Part shown: piece by piece, positions 1 through 7,276 of the stretch
Layout of the letters: every line of letters starts with the position of its first letter
Numbering within the stretch: the first letter of the stretch is position 1
NCBI GenBank assembly: GCA_002422985.1
Contig: DITZ01000037.1
Location: forward strand, 1 to 38,981
Source: Sphingomonadales bacterium UBA6171
GTDB taxonomy: Bacteria; Pseudomonadota; Alphaproteobacteria; Sphingomonadales; Sphingomonadaceae
Direction: 5' to 3'
DNA length: 38,981 bases
Translations under genes and position numbers: made by a program
The notes under the pieces: model-generated
The model's input: the letters and a program-made list of their open reading frames with translations, nothing else
Database searches by the model: none
Told to the model about the DNA's origin: nothing

Positions 1-758
1 ATCTTGATGCGTGCCTTGTACAGGTTGTCGCGCCGGCCGTAACGGTTGTAGACGCGCAGGCATGCCTCGGAATATGTGATCATCCGGTCGATCGGCACGA
101 AGGCGTTGATGCACGGCGCGATCATCGGCGTGCGGCCCATGCCGCCGCCGACATAGAAGCGGAAGCCCGGCTCTCCGGCGGCATTATGGTGCATTTGCAG
201 GCCGATGTCGTGCAGCCGGATGGCGGCGCGGTCGGCGTCTGCTGCGATGATGGCGATTTTGAACTTGCGCGGCAGATAGCTGAATTCCGGGTGGAAACTG
301 GACCATTGGCGCAGCAGCTCGGCCCATGGGCGGGGGTCGGCGATTTCGTCGGCGGCGGCCCCGGCGAACTGATCGGAGGAGATGTTGCGGATGCAGTTGC
401 CCGACGTCTGGATGGCGTGCATTTCCACCGACGCGAGATCGGCCAGAATGTCCGGCGCGTCTTTGAGGCGAATCCAGTTATACTGGATATTCTGCCGCGT
501 GGTGAAATGGCCGTAGCCGCGATCATAGCGGCGGGCGATATGGCCCAGCATCCGCATCTGCCGGCCGGACAGCGTGCCATAGGGCACCGCCACGCGCAGC
601 ATATAGGCGTGCAGCTGGAGATAGAGGCCGTTTTTCAGGCGCAGCGGCTTGAAATGATCTTCATCGAGCGTGCCGGCGACGCGGCGCGCGACCTGATCGC
701 GGAATTCGGCCACGCGGGCATCGACGATGGCCTGATCAATCTGGTCGTAGCGGTACAT
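1..758 (-). CDS. cysI: Nitrite/sulfite reductase hemoprotein, CysI-like (3' end outside window)
   Basis: The frame is open from an ATG at 758 to the window edge, giving about 252 visible N-terminal residues beginning MYRYDQIDQAIVDARVAEFR. The motifs TTRQNIQYNWI and QTSGNCIRNISSDQFAG match the ferredoxin-like and substrate-binding half-domains of siroheme nitrite/sulfite reductases. The siroheme and 4Fe-4S cysteines of this family lie in the C-terminal half, beyond the window, so they cannot be checked. The likely role is six-electron reduction of sulfite to sulfide in cysteine synthesis. Its start shares one base with the stop of the DUF2849 gene (TGATG), which indicates translational coupling. 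The upstream cobA makes the siroheme precursor. A nitrite reductase is possible from sequence alone, but the cobA-DUF2849 context favours sulfite. Confidence 0.9.
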   Translation of the reverse strand, partial: MYRYDQIDQAIVDARVAEFRDQVARRVAGTLDEDHFKPLRLKNGLYLQLHAYMLRVAVPYGTLSGRQMRMLGHIARRYDRGYGHFTTRQNIQYNWIRLKDAPDILADLASVEMHAIQTSGNCIRNISSDQFAGAAADEIADPRPWAELLRQWSSFHPEFSYLPRKFKIAIIAADADRAAIRLHDIGLQMHHNAAGEPGFRFYVGGGMGRTPMIAPCINAFVPIDRMITYSEACLRVYNRYGRRDNLYKARIK

Positions 759-1045
759 CAGCGCCAATCCTGCTGTTCAAGCGCGAGGTCCGCGCGCACG
801 GTCGGGCCGTAGCTGCGGATGCGCTCGCGCATATGGGTGGGCCGGAAGCCGCCTTCGGGGTTTGGCTCGGCGTCGATGAGGGCAAGGTCGGAGATGCGTT
901 CGCCGATGGCCTGTTCGGCGAGGATGGCTTCGCCTTCGGCTTTTTCCAGCGGGACGGCGTCGGCGATGGCGTGGCTCCAGCCGCTGCCTGTCCACCAGAT
1001 GACGTCGCCGCGCAGCAGTTCATTGCCGGTGAGCAGTTTTACCAT
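758..1045 (-). CDS. DUF2849 domain-containing protein
   Basis: This is a 95-residue protein beginning MVKLLTGNELLRGDVIWWTG. It has the usual length and look of DUF2849, a small family of unknown biochemical function typically found between the siroheme methyltransferase gene and the sulfite reductase gene in Alphaproteobacteria. Its start overlaps the 3' end of cobA by a few bases and its stop overlaps the cysI start, so all three are likely one polycistronic message. The context suggests an accessory role in assimilatory sulfite reduction, for example electron delivery or cofactor handling, but nothing in the sequence proves it. There is no signal peptide and no cysteine cluster. Confidence 0.85.
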   Translation of the reverse strand: MVKLLTGNELLRGDVIWWTGSGWSHAIADAVPLEKAEGEAILAEQAIGERISDLALIDAEPNPEGGFRPTHMRERIRSYGPTVRADLALEQQDWR

Positions 1046-1848
1046 GACGGGCTTTCCTGCAATCCTGGGATTTGAAGGGCGCGCGACCAGGCGTCGGTCG
1101 CGATAATGTCTTCGGCGTCGGCCAGACCGGCGACGCGGCCGACGATGAGGATGGCGGGCGACGCGATCCGCTCGCGCTCCATCACGTCGCCGAGGCCGGC
1201 GAGGAGCGTGCGGATGGCGCGGTGGCCGGGGCAGGTGCCGCGTTCTAGGATGGCGACCGGCATGTCGGGCGAGACGCCATCGGCCATCAGCTTGTCGGCG
1301 ATGGCGCGCGCCGTGGTGACCCCCATATAGACGACGAGCGTGCGGCCGGTGCCGGCGAGGCCGCGCCAGTCCTGCTCTTTCAGGCCCTGACAGGTGCCGG
1401 CGACGAAGGTGACGGCGGACGAGAGGGCGCGGTGGGTGAGCGGGAGATTGGCTTCGGCGGCACAGCCGACGCCGGCCGAGATGCCGGGGACGACGGTGCA
1501 GGGGATGCCGGCGGTGCGGGCGGCTTCCAGCTCCTCTCCGCCGCGACCGAAGACGAAGGGATCGCCGCCTTTCAGCCGGATGACCTGATGGCCTTCACGG
1601 GCGTGGCGGACGAGCAGCGCGTTGATTTCCGGCTGGGGGACGGAATGGCGATCGCGGCGCTTTTCCACCGTAATCAGCCTGGCGGTGGCGGGCACGAGCG
1701 CGAGGATTTCCGGGCTGACGAGGCCATCGTGCACGACGATGGTGGCCGCCGCGAGCAGGCGCGCGGCGCGCAGCGTCAGCAGTTCCGGATCGCCGGGGCC
1801 GGCGCCGACAAGATAGATATGGCCGGAGGATTCGGGGCTATGGTCCAT
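1039..1848 (-). CDS. cobA: Uroporphyrinogen-III C-methyltransferase (SUMT)
   Basis: The protein has 269 residues, normal for a single-domain SUMT. The family motifs appear in order: VGAGPGDPELLTLRA near the N-terminus (SAM-binding loop), KGGDPFVFGRGGEE, an AEANLPLTHRALSSAVTFV segment, and VVYMGV. It transfers two methyl groups from S-adenosylmethionine to uroporphyrinogen III to give precorrin-2, the branch point to siroheme. There is no CysG-type dehydrogenase/ferrochelatase domain, so those steps must be encoded elsewhere. It is the first gene of the cobA-DUF2849-cysI cluster, which ties it to siroheme supply for sulfite reductase. Its promoter should lie in the roughly 120-bp divergent gap shared with the penicillin-binding protein gene at 1973. 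Confidence 0.93.
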   Translation of the reverse strand: MDHSPESSGHIYLVGAGPGDPELLTLRAARLLAAATIVVHDGLVSPEILALVPATARLITVEKRRDRHSVPQPEINALLVRHAREGHQVIRLKGGDPFVFGRGGEELEAARTAGIPCTVVPGISAGVGCAAEANLPLTHRALSSAVTFVAGTCQGLKEQDWRGLAGTGRTLVVYMGVTTARAIADKLMADGVSPDMPVAILERGTCPGHRAIRTLLAGLGDVMERERIASPAILIVGRVAGLADAEDIIATDAWSRALQIPGLQESPSW

Positions 1849-1972
1849 CCGGCCCCGATGGCACCGGCGGCGCGCGAGGGAAAATGGCGAATGCTTGGGG
1901 GCGGCAAAGGCGGGCTTTAGGCGGTGCAGTTCGGGCTACCCATGGGGCGGTTGTTGCGGCTATGGGGCGAGG

Positions 1973-4483
1973 ATGGATTCAGCGAAGCAAGCGGTGGATG
2001 GTGCGCCGGGGCAGGTGATGCAGCCTGGCCGGGTGGAGCAGGTGCGGGCCTTTCTGGGGCGGTTTCCGCGCTGGCTGCTGTGGAGCGCGGGCGGAATCAG
2101 TGCGCTGCTGCTGCTGGGGTTGATCGTGCTGACCGTGCTGGTGATGCGCGGGCTGCCGGATGCATCGGGGCTGGCGAATTACCAGTCTCCGCTGCCGACC
2201 AATGTGCGGGCGGCGGACGGGACGCCTTTTCATACTTTTGCGCGCGAGCGGCGGGTGTATCTGCCCTATGCCGAGATTCCGCCGGTGGTGGTGCACGCCT
2301 TCATCGCGGCGGAGGACAAGACGTTTTTCGAGCATGGCGGGCTGGATTTCGCCGGCATTTTGAATGCCGTGTGGGTGAATGTGCAGAATATGTTCGGCAA
2401 CCGGCGGCCGATCGGGGCCTCTACCATCACCCAGCAGGTGGCGAAGAATCTGTTGCTGACCAATGAGGTGACCATTGCGCGCAAGGTGCAGGAAGCGATT
2501 CTGGCGCGGCGGATCGAGGCGCAGTTTACCAAGGAGCAGATACTGGAATTGTATCTGAACGAGATTTTTCTGGGCCGGAATGCCTATGGGCTGGAGGCGG
2601 CGTCTCAGGCCTATTTCGGCAAGACGGCGGCGGACCTGGAGGTGAAGGAGGCGGCGTTCCTGGCGGGGCTGCCCAAGGCACCATCCAATTATAACCCGAC
2701 AAGCCATTATGCCCGCGCGCTGGAGCGGCGCAACTATGTGCTGGGCGAGATGGCCGGGAGCGATTTCATCACCGAGGCCGAGGCGCGGGCGTTGCAGGCG
2801 CAGCCGCTGGTGACGACGCGCGGGGGGGTGGCGAACCGGCAGGCGGCGCTGGGCGGCTATTTCGTGGAGGAAGTGCGGCGGCAGCTGATCGATAAATTCG
2901 GCGAGGAGGCGAATGCCGGGCCGAACAGCGTCTATTCGGGCGGGCTGTGGGTGCGGTCGACGATTGATCCGGTGATCCAGGCGGCGGCGGAACAGGCGTT
3001 GCGCGACGGGCTGCTGCGTTATGATCGCGGGCGGGACTGGCGCGGGCCGGCGGCTTCCATCGAGACCGGTGACGGCTGGGAGCAGCGGCTGCGCGACGTG
3101 AATCTGGGGACGGGCTATCCGTCCTGGCGCGCGGCGGTGATGCTGGAGCGCATGGGCGGTGGCTGGCGAATCGGGCTGGAGGATGGCGCGACCGGCATCA
3201 TGGGCAATGGCGACGCCGTGCGGGCGAAGGATGGCGTGCCGGCCTGGCAGGCGCTGAAGCCGGGCGATGTGGTGCCGGTGGCGCAGGTGGGCGCCGGGCG
3301 TTACGGGCTGCGGCAGATTCCGGCGATTTCCGGCGCGATGGTGGTGCAGGAGCCGCAGACGGGCCGGGTGCTGGCGATGGTGGGCGGGTTCGATGTGCGC
3401 GGATCGAGCTTCAACCGGGCGACACAGGCGCAGCGGCAGCCGGGATCGAGCTTCAAGCCCTTTGTATATGCCGCCGGGCTGGACAATGGGATGACACCGG
3501 CGACGATTGTGAGTGATGCACCCTATTGCGTGTATCAATCCCGGACGCTGGGGCAGAAATGTTTTCGGAACTTCAGCGGTGGCTATGCGGGATCGCAGAC
3601 CATGCGCTGGGGGCTGGAGCAATCGCGCAACCTGATGACGATTCGCATCGCCTATAACAGCGGCATGGATAATGTGGTGAAGCTGGCCAAGGATCTGGGC
3701 ATTGGCGACTATCAGCCGGTGCTGGCGATTGCACTGGGAGCGGGCGAGACGACGCCGATGAAGCTGGTGAATGCCTATTCCATATTGGTGAATGGTGGGA
3801 GATCGGTTGAACCGGTTTTGTTTGATTTGGTGCAGGATCGTCATGGCAAGACCATTTTTGCGGCGGATGGGCGGGTGTGCCAGCAATGCAATGCGCCCGG
3901 CTGGCAGGGGCAGCGGATGCCGCGTCCGGCAGACAATCGCCGGCAGGTGATGGATGCGCGAACGGCGTTCCAGGTGGTGCATATGCTGGAAGGCGTGGTG
4001 CAGCGCGGGACGGCATCGGTGCTGCGATCGCTGGATGTGCCGATCATGGGCAAGACGGGGACGACGACCGGGCCGAAGGATGTGTGGTTTGTGGGCGGCA
4101 CGCCGAATTTTGTGGCGGGGCTGTATATCGGGCATGACAAGCCGCGGAATCTGGGAGGCTTGCAGGGCGGAACTTTTGCCGCGCCGATCTGGCGGCAATT
4201 CTATCAGCAGGCGTTCAGGGATAATCCGCAGGAAGCGCAGCCTTTTGTGGTGCCGCAGGGGATAAGGATGGTGCGGATCGACCGGCGATCCGGCCGGCGG
4301 GTTTACGGCAGCTGGCCGGGGATGGACCCGCGATCGGGGGTGATCTGGGAGGCGTTCAAGCCGGAATCGGAGCCTAGGCGGACCTGGCGGACGGCGACGG
4401 ACGATCTGGTGACGGTGCCGAAGGCGCAGGGCAAGGTGCGGACGGATAGCGAGTTTCTTCGCCAGCAGGGGGGGATTTATTGA
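1973..4483 (+). CDS. Class A penicillin-binding protein (PBP1A-type transglycosylase/transpeptidase)
   Basis: This is an 836-residue bifunctional cell-wall synthase. A cytoplasmic N-terminus is followed by one membrane segment (about residues 32-58, rich in L/V/I). A GT51 glycosyltransferase domain follows, with the catalytic EDKTFFEHGG motif and GASTITQQVAKN. The transpeptidase domain has the SxxK motif in QPGSSFKPFVY (near residue 490), an SxN-like SRN, and KTGTTTGPKD (near residue 690). It polymerises and crosslinks peptidoglycan on the periplasmic face. The frame is open upstream to 1895, but the start at 1973 (MDSAKQAVDG) is preferred because the extra 26 residues are Gly/Cys-rich and unlike the family. 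It is divergent from cobA and has no clear operon partner. The insert between the two catalytic domains is typical of PBP1A. Confidence 0.93.
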   Translation: MDSAKQAVDGAPGQVMQPGRVEQVRAFLGRFPRWLLWSAGGISALLLLGLIVLTVLVMRGLPDASGLANYQSPLPTNVRAADGTPFHTFARERRVYLPYAEIPPVVVHAFIAAEDKTFFEHGGLDFAGILNAVWVNVQNMFGNRRPIGASTITQQVAKNLLLTNEVTIARKVQEAILARRIEAQFTKEQILELYLNEIFLGRNAYGLEAASQAYFGKTAADLEVKEAAFLAGLPKAPSNYNPTSHYARALERRNYVLGEMAGSDFITEAEARALQAQPLVTTRGGVANRQAALGGYFVEEVRRQLIDKFGEEANAGPNSVYSGGLWVRSTIDPVIQAAAEQALRDGLLRYDRGRDWRGPAASIETGDGWEQRLRDVNLGTGYPSWRAAVMLERMGGGWRIGLEDGATGIMGNGDAVRAKDGVPAWQALKPGDVVPVAQVGAGRYGLRQIPAISGAMVVQEPQTGRVLAMVGGFDVRGSSFNRATQAQRQPGSSFKPFVYAAGLDNGMTPATIVSDAPYCVYQSRTLGQKCFRNFSGGYAGSQTMRWGLEQSRNLMTIRIAYNSGMDNVVKLAKDLGIGDYQPVLAIALGAGETTPMKLVNAYSILVNGGRSVEPVLFDLVQDRHGKTIFAADGRVCQQCNAPGWQGQRMPRPADNRRQVMDARTAFQVVHMLEGVVQRGTASVLRSLDVPIMGKTGTTTGPKDVWFVGGTPNFVAGLYIGHDKPRNLGGLQGGTFAAPIWRQFYQQAFRDNPQEAQPFVVPQGIRMVRIDRRSGRRVYGSWPGMDPRSGVIWEAFKPESEPRRTWRTATDDLVTVPKAQGKVRTDSEFLRQQGGIY

Positions 4484-4500
4484 GCCCCCCCCTGGGGTTT

Positions 4501-5070
4501 TCAGGGCAGTAGCGGGCGGATGAGGGTGTGGACGCGGGCGATCCAGGGGGCGTCGGCTATGACGGTCTGTCGGCCGCCGGCCTTGTGGGCCAGGAGTTGC
4601 AGCTTTGGGCCATCGGTGGCGACGAGGCGGCCGAAGGCGAAGCGGCCGACGGGGCGGGGGACGAGGATGTCGGTGTTGACGGCCTGGGCGAAGCGTTCGG
4701 GTGGGAGCTGTTCGAGCCAGAGCTGATCGCCGGCGCGATAGTCGCCGATCGAGGCGCGGACGATGAGGCCGACGGCGCCGGGGACCGGGACGGGCGGGTG
4801 CAGCGCCAGCGGGGCGGTGAGCGGCTCTGGCCCGTCATATTCGAGCGCGGCGGCGACGGGGACGGCGGGGTCGCTGTCTTGCGCGATGAGGGCTTTGGGA
4901 TCGACCTCCAGCGCGGCGGCGATGCGGTCGAGCCAGGCGACGGAGAGCTGGCGGGTGCCGGTTTCGAGGCGGCCGATGGAGACGGCGGTGGTGGGCGGAT
5001 TGCAGCGGGCGGCAACCTCCGCCAGCGTAAGGCCACGGGCTTTGCGGATTTCGCGCAGGCGGCTCATCAT
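4501..5070 (-). CDS. XRE-family helix-turn-helix regulator, possible GTA repressor
   Basis: The protein has 189 residues. An N-terminal XRE/Cro-type HTH spans about residues 4-62 (REIRKARGLTLAEVAARCN, then SIGRLETGTRQLS). The C-terminal part resembles the beta-rich S24/LexA-CI fold (GDYRAGDQLWLEQLPPE, FGRLVATDGPKLQLLAHK), but I see no clear Ser-Lys protease dyad, so it is probably a non-cleaving sensory or oligomerisation domain. It is divergent from the DUF6456 gene, which immediately precedes the GTA structural genes. XRE repressors (RogA) are known to silence the Caulobacter GTA by repressing its activator genes, so an equivalent role here is a reasonable inference. The start at 5070 is chosen because an AAAGGA-type ribosome site lies upstream; an ATG at 5067 is the alternative. 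Confidence 0.8.
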   Translation of the reverse strand: MMSRLREIRKARGLTLAEVAARCNPPTTAVSIGRLETGTRQLSVAWLDRIAAALEVDPKALIAQDSDPAVPVAAALEYDGPEPLTAPLALHPPVPVPGAVGLIVRASIGDYRAGDQLWLEQLPPERFAQAVNTDILVPRPVGRFAFGRLVATDGPKLQLLAHKAGGRQTVIADAPWIARVHTLIRPLLP

Positions 5071-5072
5071 CG

Positions 5073-5153
5073 GGACTGTCCTTTCGAATGGGTTAATCTG
5101 ACCATCTGAAATGCTCTGATATGCTTGACCGGAATGTTGGACAGGCTCTGTCC
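5073..5153. promoter_or_regulatory. Operator-like inverted repeats in the divergent regulator gap
   Basis: The 137-bp gap between the XRE regulator and the DUF6456 gene contains GGACAGGCTCTGTCC at 5139-5153, a perfect 6-bp inverted repeat with a 3-base spacer. A related compact palindrome, GGACTGTCC, lies at 5073-5081 directly in front of the XRE start. Both share CTGTCC/GGAC half-sites. Their placement would let one protein control both divergent genes; the obvious candidate is the XRE protein itself. The repeats are seen directly; binding is inferred. Confidence 0.5.
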
Positions 5154-5207
5154 TACAGATTTACCATTATGGCATTTATACCCTCTCTGTCGAGAGGAGA
5201 AGCAACC

Positions 5208-5726
5208 ATGATCGATGCAAAAGACTATCCGAATCGGACGATTGGGCGGCGGATGTTGGCGCCTTCGGATGCGGTGGACCGGCAGACGGTGAGCGTGGAT
5301 GTGACGGAGGGGCCGCTGGGGTGGCTGGCGCGGCGGGGGATGTTGTCGGCCGGTCAGGTGGCGGCGGGTGAACGGCTGCGGACGGATCATGCGCGGGCCG
5401 GGCTGGGCGTGCGGGTGACGATGCGTTGGGATGCTGCGCCGGGTGGGCAGCGGCGGCTGGAAGGGGGCGCGGAGGCGCGGAGCATCGGGGCCCTGGACGC
5501 GCGGCGGCGCTTTGATGCGGCGATGGACGCGGTGGGGCCGGGGCTGAGCGATGTGCTGTGGCGGGTGGCCTGCGAAGGGGAAGGGATTGCGGAGGCTGAG
5601 CGCGGGCTGGGCTGGCCGGCGCGGGCGGCGAAGCTGGTGCTGGGGCTGGCGCTGGATCGGCTCGCACGGCATTATAATAACCAATATGGTGATAAATACA
5701 TTGACAATCGTGACACTGTGCTGTAG
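5208..5726 (+). CDS. DUF6456 domain protein, candidate GTA activator
   Basis: The protein has 172 residues. The start at 5208 is chosen because AGGAGA lies eight bases upstream; the open frame extends to 5121 but the extra residues look non-coding. The DUF6456 hallmarks are visible: GPLGWLARRGMLSAGQVAAGERLRTD (about residues 35-60) and GWPARAAKLVLGLALDRLARHY near the C-terminus, the latter being a recognition-helix-like segment. From memory, DUF6456 is the label carried by alphaproteobacterial GTA activators of the GafA/GafY type. Its position between a divergent XRE repressor and the terminase gene fits a direct activator of the cluster. The last 15 or so residues (NNQYGDKYIDNRDTVL) are encoded by an unusually AT-rich stretch and extend past the usual end of the domain. 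The activator role is inferred. Confidence 0.8.
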   Translation: MIDAKDYPNRTIGRRMLAPSDAVDRQTVSVDVTEGPLGWLARRGMLSAGQVAAGERLRTDHARAGLGVRVTMRWDAAPGGQRRLEGGAEARSIGALDARRRFDAAMDAVGPGLSDVLWRVACEGEGIAEAERGLGWPARAAKLVLGLALDRLARHYNNQYGDKYIDNRDTVL

Positions 5727-5758
5727 TGATTCGGGCAGGATGAAGAAATGCGCCCGAA
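5671..5758 (+). promoter_or_regulatory. AT-rich promoter-like patch and leader hairpin before the terminase gene
   Basis: Within a very GC-rich region, 5671-5706 is strikingly AT-rich and contains a perfect TATAAT (5673-5678) and a perfect TTGACA (5701-5706). They are not spaced as one promoter, and neither has a good partner element. Just downstream, TTCGGGC at 5730-5736 and GCCCGAA at 5752-5758 form a 7-bp perfect inverted repeat with a 15-base loop, ending 30 bases before the terminase ATG. The patch could hold the start site of the GTA structural operon, with the hairpin in its leader. No T-run follows the hairpin. The elements are seen; the function is inferred. Confidence 0.4.
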
Positions 5759-5788
5759 GGCGGTGCGGTTGCAGCGAGGGGGGTGGCG

Positions 5789-7192
5789 ATGCCGGATTTG
5801 CGCGGGGCGTCGCGGGTTGTGGCTGCGTTCGAGGGCCGGGGGATGATGATGGGCGGGTTGCCGCTGGAGGCGCTTTCGCTGATCGAAGTTCTGGCCTTTT
5901 CGGATCAGCAGACCTGGGACGAGCTGCACGCTTTTCCTGATACGGACTGGTTGCTGGCCGCGCTGGAGAGCTGGGAGTTCCAGGCGCGGCCCAATCAGAT
6001 GGCCCCGGATCTGCGGCGGAACGGGCGGGATGAGCGCTGGTCTGTCTGGTTAATTCTGGCCGGGCGCGGATTTGGCAAGACGCGGGCGGGTGCGGAATGG
6101 GTGACGCAGATGGCGCTGGACCATCCGGGGTGCCGGATCGCGCTGGTGGCGGCGACGGCGCATGACGGGCAATCGGTGATGGTGGAGGGCGAAAGCGGGC
6201 TGCTGGCGGTGGCGCGGGCGGACAATGCCTGTGTGTATCGGGCGACGCGGCGGGAGGTGCGGTGGGAGAATGGGTCGGTTGCGACACTGTTTTCCGCCGT
6301 GGAGCCGAATTCGCTGCGCGGGCCGCAGTTTCATTTTGGCTGGTGCGACGAGGTGGCGGCCTGGCCGAAGGCGGAAGCCGTGTGGGACAATCTGCGCATG
6401 GGGCTGCGGCTGGGTGAGCGGCCGCGGGTGACAGTGACGACGACGCCGCGGCCGGTGCCGCTGGTGCGTGCGTTGCTGGCGGATCCGGCGGTTTCGGTGA
6501 CGCGGGGGAGCAGTTTTGACAATGCGGCGAACCTGCCGAAGCGGTTTCTGGACGATCTGGAGCGCAGCTATGGCGGCTCTGCGCTTGGCCGGCAGGAAGT
6601 GATGGGGGAGCTGGTGGAGGCGCATGCCGGCGCGCTGTGGAGCCATGATGCGATTGATCGCTGCATCGCGCCGACGCCCGATGGGCTGGTGCGGGTGGTG
6701 GTGGGGGTTGACCCGCCGGCGGGGCCGGGGGGCTGCGGCATCGTGGTGGCCGGGCTGGACGGCGGCGGCGTGGGGCATGTGCTGGCGGACGCCAGCCTGC
6801 AATCGGTGAAGCCGGCGCAATGGGCGCAGGCGGTGGCGGCGGCGGTCAAACGCTTTGAGGCGGACCTGGTGGTGGCGGAAGTGAATAATGGCGGGGACAT
6901 GGTGGAAAATGTGCTGCGGGCAGCCAGCATCAATCTGCCGCTGAAAACGGTGCGGGCGAGCCGGGGCAAAAGTGCGCGGGCCGAGCCGGTGGCGGCGCTC
7001 TACTCTGCCGGGCGGGTGCGGCATGCGACCGCTTTTCCGGCGCTGGCGGACGAGATGTGCGGGCTGATTGCGGGTGGTGGCTATGTTGGGCCGGGGGATT
7101 CGCCGGATCGGGCGGATGCGCTGGTTTGGGCGCTGACGGAGTTGATGCTGGGCCAGTTGTCGGCGCCGCCGCGGTTGCGGGCGCTGATTTAG
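5789..7192 (+). CDS. GTA terminase large subunit (DNA-packaging motor, gp2-like)
   Basis: The 467-residue protein has a Walker A motif, LAGRGFGKTRAGAEW, an acidic Walker B motif in HFGWCDEVAAW and a coupling-type VTVTTTPRP motif, which together make the packaging ATPase. A C-terminal RNase-H-like nuclease domain follows, with acidic residues in VVVGVDPPAG, VVAEVNNGGD and DRADALVWAL. It cuts and pumps DNA into proheads. The length and motif order match Rhodobacter GTA gp2. ATG at 5789 is preferred over GTG at 5783 because the AGGGGGG ribosome site is then properly spaced. No recognisable small terminase gene precedes it in the 62-base gap. It is the first structural gene of the cluster. Confidence 0.92.
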   Translation: MPDLRGASRVVAAFEGRGMMMGGLPLEALSLIEVLAFSDQQTWDELHAFPDTDWLLAALESWEFQARPNQMAPDLRRNGRDERWSVWLILAGRGFGKTRAGAEWVTQMALDHPGCRIALVAATAHDGQSVMVEGESGLLAVARADNACVYRATRREVRWENGSVATLFSAVEPNSLRGPQFHFGWCDEVAAWPKAEAVWDNLRMGLRLGERPRVTVTTTPRPVPLVRALLADPAVSVTRGSSFDNAANLPKRFLDDLERSYGGSALGRQEVMGELVEAHAGALWSHDAIDRCIAPTPDGLVRVVVGVDPPAGPGGCGIVVAGLDGGGVGHVLADASLQSVKPAQWAQAVAAAVKRFEADLVVAEVNNGGDMVENVLRAASINLPLKTVRASRGKSARAEPVAALYSAGRVRHATAFPALADEMCGLIAGGGYVGPGDSPDRADALVWALTELMLGQLSAPPRLRALI

Positions 7193-7276
7193 GCAATTTT
7201 TTTGCGGAAAGCGGAAGGACCGGCGTGTCGCGGGTGGCGGCGTGCGGTCTGGAATCATGTTCGGAAGGGATGGCGG

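Noticed and set aside
1979..4198. A 739-codon open frame on the minus strand opposite the penicillin-binding protein
   Set aside because: It is Arg/His/Pro-rich with no motif and lies exactly antisense to a gene with all catalytic motifs; long antisense frames are expected at this GC content.
4486..4506. A bidirectional terminator between the penicillin-binding protein gene and the XRE gene
   Set aside because: The only stem (CCCTG/CAGGG) is five base pairs with a seven-base loop and no T-run after it on either strand.
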